DNA from: Diplonema papillatum
Taxonomy: Eukaryota > Euglenozoa > Diplonemea > Diplonemida > Diplonemidae
NCBI GenBank assembly: GCA_030068145.1
Contig: JAPJBO010000324.1
Location: 162,950-226,949 of the forward strand
Reading direction: 5' to 3'
DNA length: 64,000 bases
Made by a program: the position numbers and the translations under genes. Below, one piece after another: positions 31,520-43,199 of this stretch; position 1 is the stretch's first letter; each line of letters opens with the position of its first letter. The notes below the pieces were generated by a model that worked only from the letters and a program-made list of their open reading frames with translations, was not told the origin of the DNA and searched no databases.

Positions 31520-33210
31520 CGGATAGAATGGAGCGCACTGGTAGTGCCCCGCAGACCCTGCAAACTCACGTTTGCGTGCCTGCCTCTTGACTCGTCCAAC
31601 TTGCCCTGGCTTGTGCCCTGCCCCGAGTTTTCAGGCACAACCTTAGCGCACCTGCACTTTGCAACACTCATTGCTCAGGCACAACCTCGGGGCCTTCTCC
31701 CCGTTACGGATTGCATTTGAACACGCTCGGAGGATTCGGCGCGGCTGGGGGGTTAGCTTCACCCACCGCACGTCGCATTTTTTCGGGCAGCAACAGAAGG
31801 AAAGGGGGTGGGGGCACTGCGTTCGCAGTCCTCCGCATCCCGGACGCAGAGATCTGAAGTGGTCAATCTGTCACGACCGTGCGGTGATGCAGTCGTCTCT
31901 TTTTGAAGGAAGGGTCAACCCTTGCCGCGCTTCATGCGGAGACGGGGTCGACTATCCTGGAAGGCAGCCACCGTCCCATTTTCATGGGCTTATCGCGCAG
32001 GGCATCCATGTATGCGTACGGTTGCGGTGAGGTAACTCACCGAAAAGAAAGTACACATCCGATGGAGGAACAGCCAGGATGAGTAGGACCAGAACTGTAA
32101 AAATCTGGTTCGCTCGTCAACAGTGAGCTTGGCGTGTGCTATTCTGAATGAGAAAACTGGCATGCGGTCCAGTTTCTTTAGCTGAAGCGTGTGATCAAAT
32201 TTTCTTTCCAAACAAACAAAGGTCGCAAGGCGCCAAACTGGTCGTCCTTCGGGATCTACGGTAAGTACCGTGGCACAACAAGTATCCTTTCACTGTACCG
32301 CCGCACGTCGGCACTGGTGTGTATTGATTTTACACCCTCCCCCGCTACTTAACTAAGATTTCCCCCCGGACGGAGGTCAAAACGCGCGAAGTCCAGCACC
32401 AACGCGCGCCACAACAACGGCACTACCAATCAACGATTCGCTTGCGCGGGGAGGAAGGGATAGTTGTTTCGCATAGGATCCTTGGATCTTCGAAAGTTAT
32501 TGCTTTCCGACTGAGAACGAAAAACAGGGGCGTCCAGCAACAAAAAGCAGTATGTCAAGCCCCGGTGTTGAGAGCCGATGCAGCACAAAAAAAAAAAAAA
32601 ACATTCTGTACGCCCAGATGAGATCGTCAGTATTGTGTATTTGCAAACTCGCTTCCCAGCACGGGGGGAACCACAAAGCGAAACGCTAAAGCGCTGCGGT
32701 TGTTCAGCAACCAAAGTCAATCTACCGCAACCAATCAAAAAAAATATATGCAAAGTCACCTCACTAAAGGGTGCTCCCGCCTTCCGGAAGCTTACTACCA
32801 TCTATATTGTTTTTAATCTGCAACAACAAAACGACAACGCAACAAAGCATTCCGCCATCCTGTCAGAAAAAAAAAAAAAAAAAAAAAAACGCAACACAAA
32901 AATATCCCATATTTCATACCACGACAAACACCCTTTGTCAACCTACTACTATCCAGGAAATCTAAGAAGACGAGGAAGTCCGTCAGAAAGCTTTGTCGTT
33001 TTAGCCATCCTCCTTGCGGACACTGGGAGAATGGGACAAGATGTGTTAGGATGAAACCATGGGGTAACCGCAAGACGTCAATGCACGTTCCACTTGTTAT
33101 GGGGGTTCACATGCTACAAAGTGTTATCTTATTATTGCAGTTTAAGATCATCTGGTCACATGTTTTCAAGACATCATGCGAAATCACTTCTTGTTTCCAT
33201 ACCAAGTGGG
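31520..33210. other. Intergenic, no gene recognised
   Basis: Short frames only. A-runs occur near 32588 and 32867. A 32210-32265 stretch (AACAAACAAAGGTCGCAAGG) begins like repeat R. Confidence 0.45.
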
Positions 33211-33214
33211 TGTG

Positions 33215-33380
33215 CAACTACCCGCCAGACTCACACCGCTGTCCTGTCTGCAGACACTCAGGTTCGCGCTGATGATGGTCCGCCTGAAAGTATCCGTGTC
33301 TTACAGGACCGAAACACGGCGCAGACGGGACCGAGCCAGTGCGGTGTTGAGCACATATCCATTCCAAGCACGGTCTTGCA
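33215..33380 (+). repeat. Dispersed repeat F, partial
   Basis: CCAGACTCACACCGCTGTCC, GACACTCAGGTTCGCGCTGA and CATTCCAAGCACGGTCTTGC. Confidence 0.75.
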
Positions 33381-33861
33381 ATCCGCCACCCCACCGTCCG
33401 TCCGCATGAGGTTGTAGAGCGACCGGGCGAGCGCATGGATAATCCTGCGTGCCGCCGGTTTCGTCGTCATTCCTGCTTTTTGTTCACGTTTCCAGCGTGC
33501 CGGTGTTGAGCCACCCGCGACGAGCTCGGGGCCTGGGTCAGTTGTGTGATGTACGTGGTGTTCTCCGCCTGCGGATCGGGGGTTTGAAGCATGATGGTCA
33601 TCAAACTCACACTAAGCTGAAATTCCTCCTGCAGGTTGACGTCAACGTCGCCGTGCAACCAGCTGCTAACCATCGTTTGGATCATACCTTCTCGGGTCAG
33701 AGACTCAAACGCAAACCCGCAAACGCAGGTCTTGAAGTGAAGGCCCATTGAATACCAATACCAGCAGAGTCTGGCATCGAGAAGGCTGGGCTTGTCTCAA
33801 TCTGAAAACCGGGGTTGACGGGGGGGGAAAAAAAAAAAAAAAAATCCACAAAGCAAAATCC

Positions 33862-33930
33862 ACAAAAGGTCGAAAGACACCAATCTGTACGTCCATTCGG
33901 GATCGTCGGAAACACAAATCGTCGGAAAAA
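33862..33930 (+). repeat. Short dispersed repeat R
   Basis: AAAGGTCGAAAGACACCAAT and ATTCGGGATCGTCGGAAACA. Other copies lie at 37065, 39250 and 58400-58580 (two), and a diverged one at 16055-16120. Confidence 0.65.
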
Positions 33931-34145
33931 CGCAAACCACAGCGTTTCCAGGAAGGGTGGTATTTACACGGTGCGCGCGAAGGCGCCGGGGGCGCTGGAG
34001 GGCAGACCCATGTGACACAAGCCGCGGTTACTTTTGGACAAAGTTGCGGAGGTGTGCCAGCTTCGAGCCACCGAAAACGAAAGCGCTGACCAAAGCGCCT
34101 CAGAACCACCCCCACAACCGGCCAATATCTGCAAACCCCTGGAAC

Positions 34146-34452
34146 CAGGGCTTACGCTCCACGTGTGGAACGTGTGGATTTCCACACGTTGATTCTTTTT
34201 GGATTTTGTTCCCCCACGTGTGGATCCCACATGTGGATTTTGATTGATTGGTCCACATGCAGGGGAGTCTAGGCCCACTAGTGGTCAAGGCCGCAGCCAG
34301 GTGTCGCCAAGTCCAGTAGCTACCTAGCGACGCTATTTTTTTTTTCCCCGTCGCACATGAGGGAAAGGTTTTTTTTCCCCCCTCCAAACTTAAGCGCCCA
34401 CATGTGGACCACACGTATTTTCTCTGAGACAGAAAACGGAGCGTAAGCCCTG
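34146..34452. mobile_element. hAT MITE with 8-bp target duplication
   Basis: CCTGGAAC precedes (34138-34145) and follows (34453-34460) the element. The ends are CAGGGCTTACGCTCC and GGAGCGTAAGCCCTG, a perfect 15-bp inverted repeat with the CAGGG start typical of hAT. The 307-bp interior is non-coding and full of CACGTGTGGA/TCCACACGT motifs in both directions. It could be mobilised by a hAT transposase. Confidence 0.9.
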
Positions 34453-34479
34453 CCTGGAACCTCTGAACTAATACCCTGG

Positions 34480-34682
34480 ATGAGAGCGCGCTTTCAAAAA
34501 AATAAAATGAGTCGAATTGTCGGCAATTGTAGGCAATAGAGACGCACACACACACACACCCACACGCACACGTACTGCCGCAGACACGGTGTATACGATA
34601 CCTGAAAGGAACCATTTACGACAGTGGTCGCCCGGAGACTTTAAACCCCCGGATTTTCTAAGCGAACTTACACTCTCAATAC
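34480..34682 (+). repeat. Dispersed repeat C
   Basis: GAGCGCGCTTTC at the left, a (CA)n patch near 34545, GCCCGGAGACTTTAAACCCC and TCTAAGCGAACTTACACTCT at the right. Confidence 0.75.
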
Positions 34683-34689
34683 AAAGAAC

Positions 34690-35945
34690 CGCTCGTGTGA
34701 AGCAAGCAACTCAAAGCCAGCACGGAATTTTTCCCTCGTTCGGAGGTTTTCCCAAACCAGTGATCCCAGGGAATCACGACCCCGTCGATCCCCCCGCCTC
34801 GCCCCCGCCCGGTGACACTTCGTAGCCGACAAACGTTTCCAAGAATGTAACACAACAACGCGCGCACTCTTTCGAATGAAATTGAAAAGCACCTGCTCGA
34901 ACCAGAAAGTCTTCGCGTCGAAGCCTCGGGTGTGCGAAGCTCGAAGTAGGGGAATACCTAAGCCTCTCAGCCAAGAACCCACTGTGTGAGTGTTCAGGAC
35001 ACGGGTCGGACCTGCTGCCGGACTACGGCTTGTGGGTATGCCACCCCAAGCCACGCGCACGTGTTGAGCTCGGACAAGATCCCAGTCTCCCGGGCTCATT
35101 GCGTCTCGTGATTTCTAGTCGTCCCTCGGGCTTTTCTTTGACACTTCCTGACATTTACATCGACGCATTCCCGCCAACGCGGGAATAATAGCGTCGGGTG
35201 AATGGACAGCCTTTGACAGCATCGGGGTTCTTCTCTTGGTTGTCTTTGGTTCTGGCTCCCTGTTTACGCTCGGTACACAGGGACTTCCACTCATAAAACA
35301 TCCTTAGCCTTGTGTCATGAGTTGGGTCATCTGATGCGTTCGCAATCACAACACCAGAAGCGACCAGTGCACAAGCACGCGCAGGGCTTAGTACTCAATA
35401 CTATGCTGTGTACGATCCCCCGCAGCTGTGCCTTCAAAGACCAGCGTACGAGAACTGGGCGGTCGGTTCCACGAAGGGATACAAGCACTAGCTGGGGCGG
35501 GTTCCCTCTTGGCAAACCCGAGTAAATTCATAGTTTACCCACTTCAAGCTTTCAGCCCACCTCTTGGACTGCGATGCTGTGGTTCTGTAGACCGGTATGG
35601 GGGCTAGGCGCTGTCAGAAGTACTTGCGCCACCTGGTGTGGAAAATGCAGGTGCTTATTCAAAAGAAAAGAAGGGGGAAAAACGAAAAAAAAAAAAAAAA
35701 AAAAAACAGGAAGTCGACCTTCCGCCGCTCTTCATCACCCAACACGATCACTTGTCCCAGCCCTCGCCCAAGCACGCACCCCCCCAAGTCTCCAAATGAG
35801 CATTTCCGGTGTTTCAATCACGGAGCACGATTGGGGAGGGAAAGTGGAGTGGAGGACTCGCTAGTTCCTACGAAGATCACGAAACAACAAAACTGCATTT
35901 TTTTTTTTTTTTTTTTTAAAGAGCGCAAGCTTTTTAAAACAAATT
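34690..35945. other. Intergenic, no gene recognised
   Basis: Contains an A-run near 35685-35706 and a T-run near 35899. Overlapping frames have no domain features. Confidence 0.45.
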
Positions 35946-35949
35946 TACG

Positions 35950-36085
35950 CTTCTTTTTGTATAAGCACCGGCTTTGTAGGAAATACTTGGAGGCTGCCAG
36001 TTGAAAAATCCACACGGGATGTGCTGCAACCCACGCGAAACCCAGGTACAGCCGGGATTAGTGGCGGGCGTAAGCGTTCAACGCA
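35950..36085 (+). repeat. Dispersed repeat A
   Basis: TTTTTGTATAAGCACCGGCT, GTAGGAAATACTTGGAGGCT and AGTGGCGGGCGTAAGCGTTC. Confidence 0.75.
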
Positions 36086-36369
36086 GAAGACCCACCTCGT
36101 TGTCGTTGTATTCCAATCCTTTTTTAGCTCTCGGGGTGGGACGAGTCACGTCCGTTGCTGTTGCCGGTCGGATGGGAAATCTAAGACGTCCAGCAGCGCT
36201 CAGGCTCCGGGGCGAGAGGCTTGTCTGAAAGAAGCGATCTGGTAGGAATTCCTCTTCACACACGGAGTCTTTGACCTCCACCATCTTTTTCTCTCTTGCG
36301 CAGAGAAGACTTGACGCTGTCACCATAAGTTGTCCCCGCTCCCCCCTTCCCCCTACCCAACGAAATCAT

Positions 36370-36430
36370 TCCAACGAAAGTCACGCGGAGACTTTAAAAC
36401 TCCGGAGGCTCAAGCGAACTTTCACTCTAC
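36370..36430 (+). repeat. Dispersed repeat C, terminal fragment
   Basis: CACGCGGAGACTTTAAAACT and AAGCGAACTTTCACTCTACT. Confidence 0.65.
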
Positions 36431-37064
36431 TCAGACCCCTGCGCCCCCTCGTCACAGCCCCGTTATGCGACAGTCTAATGCCCAATCTACTGGCAAGTCT
36501 TTCGATCCTCTGCGAACCAAACGGCGTGTCTGCGGACTTGCTACCCTCGATCCCTGCCTACAGTGCAAGAGGCAGAAGAAGGCATTCCTTCTGCCTCCTC
36601 TACCACATCGGGCTCATACAACACCCGCGAAGCTCCCCTCCCCCCTGGCAGCCTTGCTTCGACTTCTTCTTCTGTTGTGAAGAGGTTCTTCTGCACGTGT
36701 TCCCAGAATCAGCCGACTAAATAAAACAAACCAGGCTTTGGACAGCTTCGCCCTCGCTCTAAAAAAGGACCTGCCTCCGCCGCAACTGTCAACCCGAGAA
36801 AGTTGTCGGTGTACTGGCTGCGGTGTCCGTTTGAAATGCGCCCCCTTCCTCTCATTCCCGGACGCGGGTCCAGATTTAGCCCATTTTCTTGGTCGAAAAC
36901 TCGTTGTGGTCCTATCCGTTGCGTACAGAACTGTTCGCGACGGGAGGCCCGAATTCGTCGCCATTCAGGCCAAACGTTCGGGATAAAACCGGGCCAGTAC
37001 CCCCAGTCCATGTCTTGGCCATTTGAGAACGGGAAACAGGGGTTTACCACCGAGCGAAAAAGAA

Positions 37065-37125
37065 GACGGTCGAAAGACACCAATCTGGACGCCCATTCGG
37101 GATCGTCGGAAACACAAAGAACATG
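37065..37125 (+). repeat. Short dispersed repeat R
   Basis: GGTCGAAAGACACCAATCTG and ATTCGGGATCGTCGGAAACA. Confidence 0.65.
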
Positions 37126-37367
37126 GGAACACCATTCCCAGCGGGCCCCGACCCCCACTTTCTTTTTCGTGCCACACCCACGAAAAGCGCGAAAACCTTG
37201 TTCTGTGAATCGTGCGACCAGAATCTTTAACTCTAAAAAGTTGTTCAACTCTGACTACTACACTAACTAAAGAATTAGTACAAGGAAGAGCTGCGGCTGA
37301 CAGTGATGGTCATGTTCCAAAGACGCCTGCTTAGGGCTTCAAACCCGATCTTAATCACGGGTTTGGG

Positions 37368-37560
37368 GTACCAAACATGAAGTCTTAGAGAAAATACGGA
37401 GCTCGTTGCCGCAAACCGTGGTGAGTCCTGAATCCTGCTTTACGTAAAACCGTCTCTCTCATCAGGCACTGCGTTCAGCTGTCTCTTCCCATTGTCATCA
37501 TCGACAGTTTTGTATCAGCCGCGGTTGTGCGAGTGACGAGCTCTCACTTTGTTTCGAAGA
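37368..37560 (+). repeat. Dispersed repeat J
   Basis: GCCGCAAACCGTGG, GCTTTACGTAAAACCG and CAGCCGCGGTTGTGCGAGTG. The whole block recurs at 58845-59035, and its first half at 50385-50500. Confidence 0.75.
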
Positions 37561-37659
37561 AGTGGTTGTCTTTTTTATAGTGCACTTGTGTAAATGGCAA
37601 CCTTTCCGGAGCAACGGTGACACATGAAACGGAACAACGGCTAAATGGCCTTTTTGGAT

Positions 37660-38190
37660 TGCCGCTGCTAACAGCAGTCGGCAAAGAATGCATCAACAAT
37701 CATCATGCATTTGCCTAACTTGCCGCTTCTGGGAAGATCCCGTCCCGGGCCAAGATCGCTGCGGGTCCGCGAAGCCTCAGTCGGATTTGACACTTGCCGT
37801 GTCTGTGTCATTTTAGTCAAGGCAGTCTTCCTTGCGACAACCCTGAATGGGTTGGTAATATTGCGCAGGGGCATGGACGCCACACATTGGTTAGTCCACA
37901 AAATTCAAATTCTTATAAAAGGCGTCACGGGATGAGCCGGCAGCCGCTGTTCATCGGCTTTATCACGTCGGCGGCCCTGAGATTACCCACCTGAAGGGAC
38001 ACCACTGCTGTGCTATCAACCATACTTCAACGTTCTTGACGACCACTCGGGGGGCGAACTTGCACTGCACAGTGATCCCGCACTCTGGAAGCAGCGGCTA
38101 GGCTAGGCATATGTATCCACACAATTCTCTTCCGGCTCCGGCTGAAAGCCGAGGGTGCGAGAGAGACAAGACGAGCTCTTTTTAAAAGCG
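37660..38190. other. Intergenic, nothing recognised
   Basis: No repeat family or coding feature that I can support. Confidence 0.4.
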
Positions 38191-38199
38191 ATGGACTTG

Positions 38200-38412
38200 A
38201 GCTTGACCGACACACCCAATGCGTATATAGGCGGCAAAAGCCTATTCGTACTCCACCACTACACGTATAAAGTAAACGCATTACCTTTCCCGGGGTTGCA
38301 CTCAAAAGAACCCAGTTGACAAAGGTCACCCGGAGACTTTAAAACTCCGGGCTCCCAAAAATGGCGTGCACTGAAGAAGAAACTGAGATCCCTAAGCGAA
38401 CTTGCACTCTAA
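38200..38412 (+). repeat. Dispersed repeat C, diverged
   Basis: AAGGTCACCCGGAGACTTTA at 38325 and CTAAGCGAACTTGCACTCTA at the end, interrupted by about 30 unrelated bases near 38356. Confidence 0.6.
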
Positions 38413-38489
38413 AATCTTAAAGAAACAAAGGAAGAACTCCTCCCCCAGAACTGATTTTGGCATCTTATTTCTTAGGGAAAAATGCCTTA

Positions 38490-38694
38490 GGGGACTAGTC
38501 CCAATGTGAAACGTGCCCAACGGGGACTAGTCCCAATGTGAAACGTGCCCAACGGGGACTAGTCCCAATGTGAAACGTGCCCAACGGGGACTAGTCCCAA
38601 TGTGAAACGTGCCCAACGGGGACTAGTCCCAATGTGAAACGTGCCCAACGGGGACTAGTCCCAATGTGAAACGTGCCCAACGGGGACTAGTCCT
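38490..38694 (+). repeat. 32-bp tandem array with GGGACTAGTCCC palindrome, seven units
   Basis: GGGGACTAGTCC starts at 38490, 38522, 38554, 38586, 38618, 38650 and 38682. Six units are identical and full-length; the seventh breaks off after the palindrome. A single unit at 19430 is the likely ancestral state. There are no variable spacers, so it is a minisatellite and not CRISPR. Confidence 0.95.
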
Positions 38695-39109
38695 CCAAGG
38701 CACCTTACCCTATTTCTTTTTTTTTTTGTGTCAACAATGCATTGTCGCCGATCCCCCAACCGCCAGCATCATGTACTTGATGCGACGCGGAACAAGTGCT
38801 GACAGCACCGCCCGGCGAATAGAGGGCCGCAAAAGTGGCAAATCGACCGGTCGGGGGGGGCTTAGCAGCCAATGGCCTGATGGCTGAGTGCAAACCCTAA
38901 GCAGGGCTGCATCCTCATGTTGTAGCCGTGTTGTGTATAAGGCTTCGTGGGGGCCTGGTCAACCACCTCATCACAATAGGCGCAAACTTTCTCGACAGTG
39001 ATTGGACAGTCGGGATGCCGCCTCCATGAAAGAGGAGAAAAGTAAAGCAAGACCTGCCCCCTGCGCCTGCTGTCTCCGGCTGCTTCGGCAGACGACACAT
39101 ATTACTACT

Positions 39110-39235
39110 ACTACTACTGTGTTCACAATGCATTGTTGGTACTAATCCACAAATAACGCTAAAAATTAGTAGTTGGCAGCGTGTCATGAAACTTACCAAA
39201 GTAGGTGAGTTCCGCTAGTGCGCACAAACAAAGAA
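39110..39235 (+). repeat. Dispersed repeat G
   Basis: ACAATGCATTGTTGGTACTA, AAAATTAGTAGTTGGCAGCG and GGTGAGTTCCGCTAGTGCGC. It is followed directly by a copy of repeat R (39250-39320). Confidence 0.8.
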
Positions 39236-39329
39236 GTGCGTCCATCAGAACCTCCTTGCCAAAACAAACAAAGGTCGCAAGACACCAAACTGATCGCCCT
39301 TCGGGATCGACGGCAACCCAACGTTGGGG

Positions 39330-40620
39330 TTCTGATATTATTCTTTTCTACTCCGGCCCCCCTCCCCAGCAACAAGCATGCGCCACGCTGAGCCTCCCTT
39401 CACTCTAAAAGAAAATAAACGGCACGCATACGTGTTCGTTTGAATTCGATGTTTTGTAGATGGGCTCACGTGTGCGCAACCATTCCCCCCCCCACCCAAA
39501 AAAAGGCGATAGTCACAGGACGCTCTGTCGACGGCAGCACACAATAATACAAAAAAAAAAGGAAGAACTTCCCCAGTTGTGTTCCTCAACAGAGAGAACG
39601 CACGGCAAGATCAAACGAAATAAACACCCCAATTTGAAACTTCCCCATCCCCTCGCACCTCATACCATCATACGTACACGTGTTAAATCCATTCCCTTGC
39701 CTCGGAGATGGGTATCGTTCTTTCTCGATTCTTCGAAGTACTGGCTGTGTCCCGGATGATCAGTTTGCAGGGGAGATACCCTTGTTTCGCCTCACACTTT
39801 TGAGTCGTGCCTGCAGCTCTTTTCCGCAGGAGAGGCTCACTGTGCGAGTGCACGACGGAGTCTTAAGGCCATGTGGCATGCGTAGAGTCAGCCTGCAGAT
39901 CAACGCGGGTGCGATCATCTTCGTATGCTCGGGCTACCGCCGCGGGTCACGCGGCACACATGCGAAAGTTACCCGCGCAAAAGTAACTCGATCACTCAGA
40001 ACAAGTGGGCCGTGCGAAGGGAACTGACATCTGAAAACGAACGAACCTTGACGAAGACCGACCGCCTGGGGAGACGGGGAGTGAAAAGAAAGAGCGAAAT
40101 GAAGATCGCCACTACCCCCCCGTGGGTCAGAGGTGCGAACGGAGGAGAAGCCCGGGCTAACGGGGGGGGGGGGGGAAGGAAGGCTCGACAAAGAAATGCA
40201 AAAGGGTGGCGGGACCCCCCTTTGGGTGGCGCCCCCTTCTTGTTCTCGAGACATTGCAATGTGTTCCAAAAATGTAAGCCCGAACAAATGAGCGAACCAA
40301 CACCCACCATACTGAAGTCACAGTTTACACCACCCATGTGTCCGTGCTTCACATGAAGATCCCTAACTCAAGACATACCAGGTGAAAGAGTAAAACAACG
40401 ACCTGAAGGAGAGGGCCTGAAAACACGCCTGCTAAAATAAAAAATTGTGTTGGGATGCGTCAACACAATAGTTTTCGATAAGGATAGCGAAACAGCGAAG
40501 GTGTTTTTCTTGCGCCCTCCGTCCATCTTCTTAGTTGCGTCGCCCCGCAGGTTTTCGAGGAAAATCGTGAGGGAAACGTTCTTCTTTGTGCTGATCCAGC
40601 CCCCTTACCCGGACTCCTTC
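39330..40620. other. Intergenic, no gene recognised
   Basis: C- and G-runs (39484, 40162). The longest frame (about 115 codons near 39680-40027) has no domain features and I do not call it. Confidence 0.45.
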
Positions 40621-40632
40621 CTAGCTCTTCCA

Positions 40633-42272
40633 CACCACGTACTTGTCATGCGTATGACAAGTACGTGGTACTTGTCATATGACAAGTACAATGACAAGTA
40701 CAATCCATGACAAGTAGGTACTTGTCATATGACAAGTACATACTTGTCATATGACAAGTAAGTACTTGTCATATGACAAGTACATACTTGTCATATGACA
40801 AGTACCTACTTGTCATATGACAAGTTTTGTGAAGGAATTACTCTAGTCTCGCATACAATTGGCTGAGAAAAGTATGGTATATAACCCAATACTCGCAAAA
40901 AGTATTGATTCAAGCGACAACTGACCGATCAAGCTCTGTGGCAGAAGAAACAAAGACGGAAAGCTCTCCCAGTCCCTGCACCTAGGTCCCAAAGGGGTTT
41001 GTGCGAGATCTGCGGTGCAAATGGAAGAAAGGAATTGCGTGTCTACAGGCAAGCTTTTATCAAGGGCTAGTTCACCCGAGGATCCCATAAAGATAGTGGC
41101 ACCACGAAACGAGGAAAGAACGGAAGATGTGTTTCCGTTCCCTTCGAGAACAAAAGGTTGGAGGCACAGAGGACAGGTTTTCTTATCAGCTTCTTTGGAT
41201 GCACATACAGTAAGTGTTGCCTAAAGCCAAGTGTCCCGACATGCTTTTGCAGAACGGGCAGTTCTGCTTGACTCGCGTGTATGGAGGCCGATGGTAGGCG
41301 TCATATTGTGCATACAAACCCCTGATGCTGGAAAAGCCAGTCTTTCGGCACATGCAACAAAAGACTGCTTCCTCGGTACTGTCCTCTGCTTCAGCAAACA
41401 CGCCACGGTGTGTCCCTGTTTCCCTACAAACACACGCCTTCAGATCGCCCCCTCGTCTTGCGGGCTACCAAAATACTTCTGGCCCCACCCTGTCTTTTTG
41501 CCGCTGTGCTCACTAAAGCCCACGTTGCGAAGTCGAGTCCAACTTTTGGGTGGCCTGGTCGTTAGCACGAGCAATACACTTACACAAGTGTATTGCGTCG
41601 TTCGTCAGAACTTCTGGAACTGGTGGAATAGGCGGCGGACGGAGAGGTTTCAGTTGAAAATCAACATGTTTGGTCTGGAGTTCGAAGGATAGCATGTCGC
41701 GTCGAATGTTTGTCGGGAAGTGTGGGATGCCCATCGCTTCCCATGTCGCGGACTTCTTGTTCTCGTTTTTGTCTTGTCCAGGTGTGCGGGTTTGCGCTTA
41801 TGGTGAGGGGCGTGTGGTTGTTGCTTATCTTGGCAATGGTGATGTCTGCAAGCAGGGTTTGGTTGGCCGGACACGGCAGTTGATCTGTCTGTGTCCAATT
41901 CCTTTCTTCCATTTCGCACCGCAGAACATAGCCATCTCGCGCAAACTCCTTTGGGACCCAGGTGCAGGGACTGGGAGAGCTTTCCGTCTTTGTTTCTTCT
42001 GTCACAGAGCTTGATCCGTCAGTTGTCGCTCGAATTAACACCGTTTGCGAGTATTGGGTTGTATACCATACTTTTCTCAGCCAATTGTATGCGAGAGTAG
42101 AGTAATTCCTTCACAAAACTTGTCATATGACGAGTAGGTACTTGTCATATGAAAAGTATGTACTTGTCATATGACAAGTAAATACTTGTCATATGACAAG
42201 TAAATACTTGTCATATGACAAGTACATGTACTTGTCATATGTACTTGCCATACGTATGACAAGTACGTGGTG
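40633..42272. mobile_element. Fold-back element with ~400-bp inverted repeats and palindrome arrays
   Basis: Left CACCACGTACTTGTCAT and right ATGACAAGTACGTGGTG define the ends. The outer part of each arm is an array of the perfect 20-bp palindrome TACTTGTCATATGACAAGTA and variants (about 40660-40825 and 42118-42265). The inner arms are unique sequence and match each other in inverted orientation (ATTCCTTCACAAAACTTG on the right, CTGGGAGAGCTTTCCGTC on both) to about 41050 and 41890. CA lies outside both ends and may be a 2-bp duplication, too short to trust. A lone terminal piece occurs at 48334-48348. No transposase was recognised inside. Confidence 0.85.
40843..41401 (-). CDS. Cysteine-pair ORFs inside the fold-back element (unrecognised)
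   Basis: Two minus-strand frames lie in the element's interior and left arm. The first (41401-41186) contains CCMCRKTGF and NCPFCKSMSGH. The second, open to 40843, contains KTCPLCLQPFVLEG. The spacing of Cys pairs suggests zinc-finger modules of the C2H2 sort. A splice acceptor-like CTTGGCTTTAG would connect the two frames, but this is a guess. No family was recognised, and neither start codon is convincing. Confidence 0.3.
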
Positions 42273-42275
42273 CAA

Positions 42276-42301
42276 AGGACCCCCCCCCCCCCCCCCCCCC
42301 C
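42276..42301 (+). repeat. C homopolymer beside the fold-back element
   Basis: An uninterrupted C-run of about 22 bases starts a few bases beyond the right end of the element. Confidence 0.85.
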
Positions 42302-42847
42302 ACCTCGCAGGAAAAAGCGCATCGTTCAGTAAACGGGTTCGAGTGGGAAGAAGGAACCCCCGCCCACCGCCCAACGCTCGCCCAAAACGCTCCCGCATTA
42401 CTTCATCTTCGCCACCACAAGATGAGCAGACGAAGTCCCGACGGGGGGGGGGAAAAAGTTGAAGAAAGCAAAAAAAAAAAAAAAGTGCACTGTTACCACC
42501 AGAACACAGCGGGCCTTCGCGGAGGAAAAGAAAGTAGCAAAAAGAAAAAAAGGAGAGAGAAAAGAAGGGGAAAAAAAAAAAAAAAAAAAAACGCAAACCG
42601 AACGTCCTTATATGGGGTCGTCGGAAGCACTAACATCGTCTGACAGACAGTACTAATAACCCCCACCCCCTGGCCGGCCCCTGCCGCCGGCTTGGCCCTT
42701 TCCCTGCCTTCCCCCAGGGGGGGAGGGGGAGGCCAGCGACCTTTGTTAAGAATCGCCGGAAAATCCGCGCCACTCCGGAAAGCCGGACGGACGGATGATC
42801 CTTAACGAAGCCAAGTTTCGCGTTGAAAACAAGCGACTTAAGTACGT

Positions 42848-43165
42848 ACCTACCACCCCCCGTGTTTAAGATCGCGCCCTCCCCCCCCGTGTATAAGATC
42901 GGGTTTTTTGAGAAATGAGGGCGATCTTATACACGGGGGGGGAGTGGGGTGGGGTCCCGCGCAGCGGGAAAGTTTTTTTTTTGGGCGTTTTTACTGTGGG
43001 GGGGGGTTCAGGGCCCCGCGCAGCGGAAAAAAAATTTGGGGTGTTTTTTGTCCCCCCCCCCGTGTTTAAGATCGTCCCCCCCCGTGTATAAGATCGGAGT
43101 TTTTGGGGGGCGATCTTAAACACGGAAAAACGCGATCTTAAACACGGGGGGGGGTAGGTACCCCC
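42848..43165. mobile_element. MITE with TACCTACC...GTGTTTAAGATCGC ends
   Basis: TACCTACCACCCCCCGTGTT at the left mirrors ACACGGGGGGGGGTAGGTA at the right, with (T/A)TAAGATCG following on each arm. Four further CCCCGTGT(T/A)TAAGATCG blocks lie inside in both orientations. The interior holds G/C runs and two CCGCGCAGCGG motifs. Confidence 0.75.
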
Positions 43166-43199
43166 ATTTTCAAGTTTGTGGGGGGTGACGCTTCAGGGG

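Noticed and set aside
38490-38694. CRISPR-like array
   Set aside because: Units are directly adjacent with no variable spacers, in a eukaryotic context.
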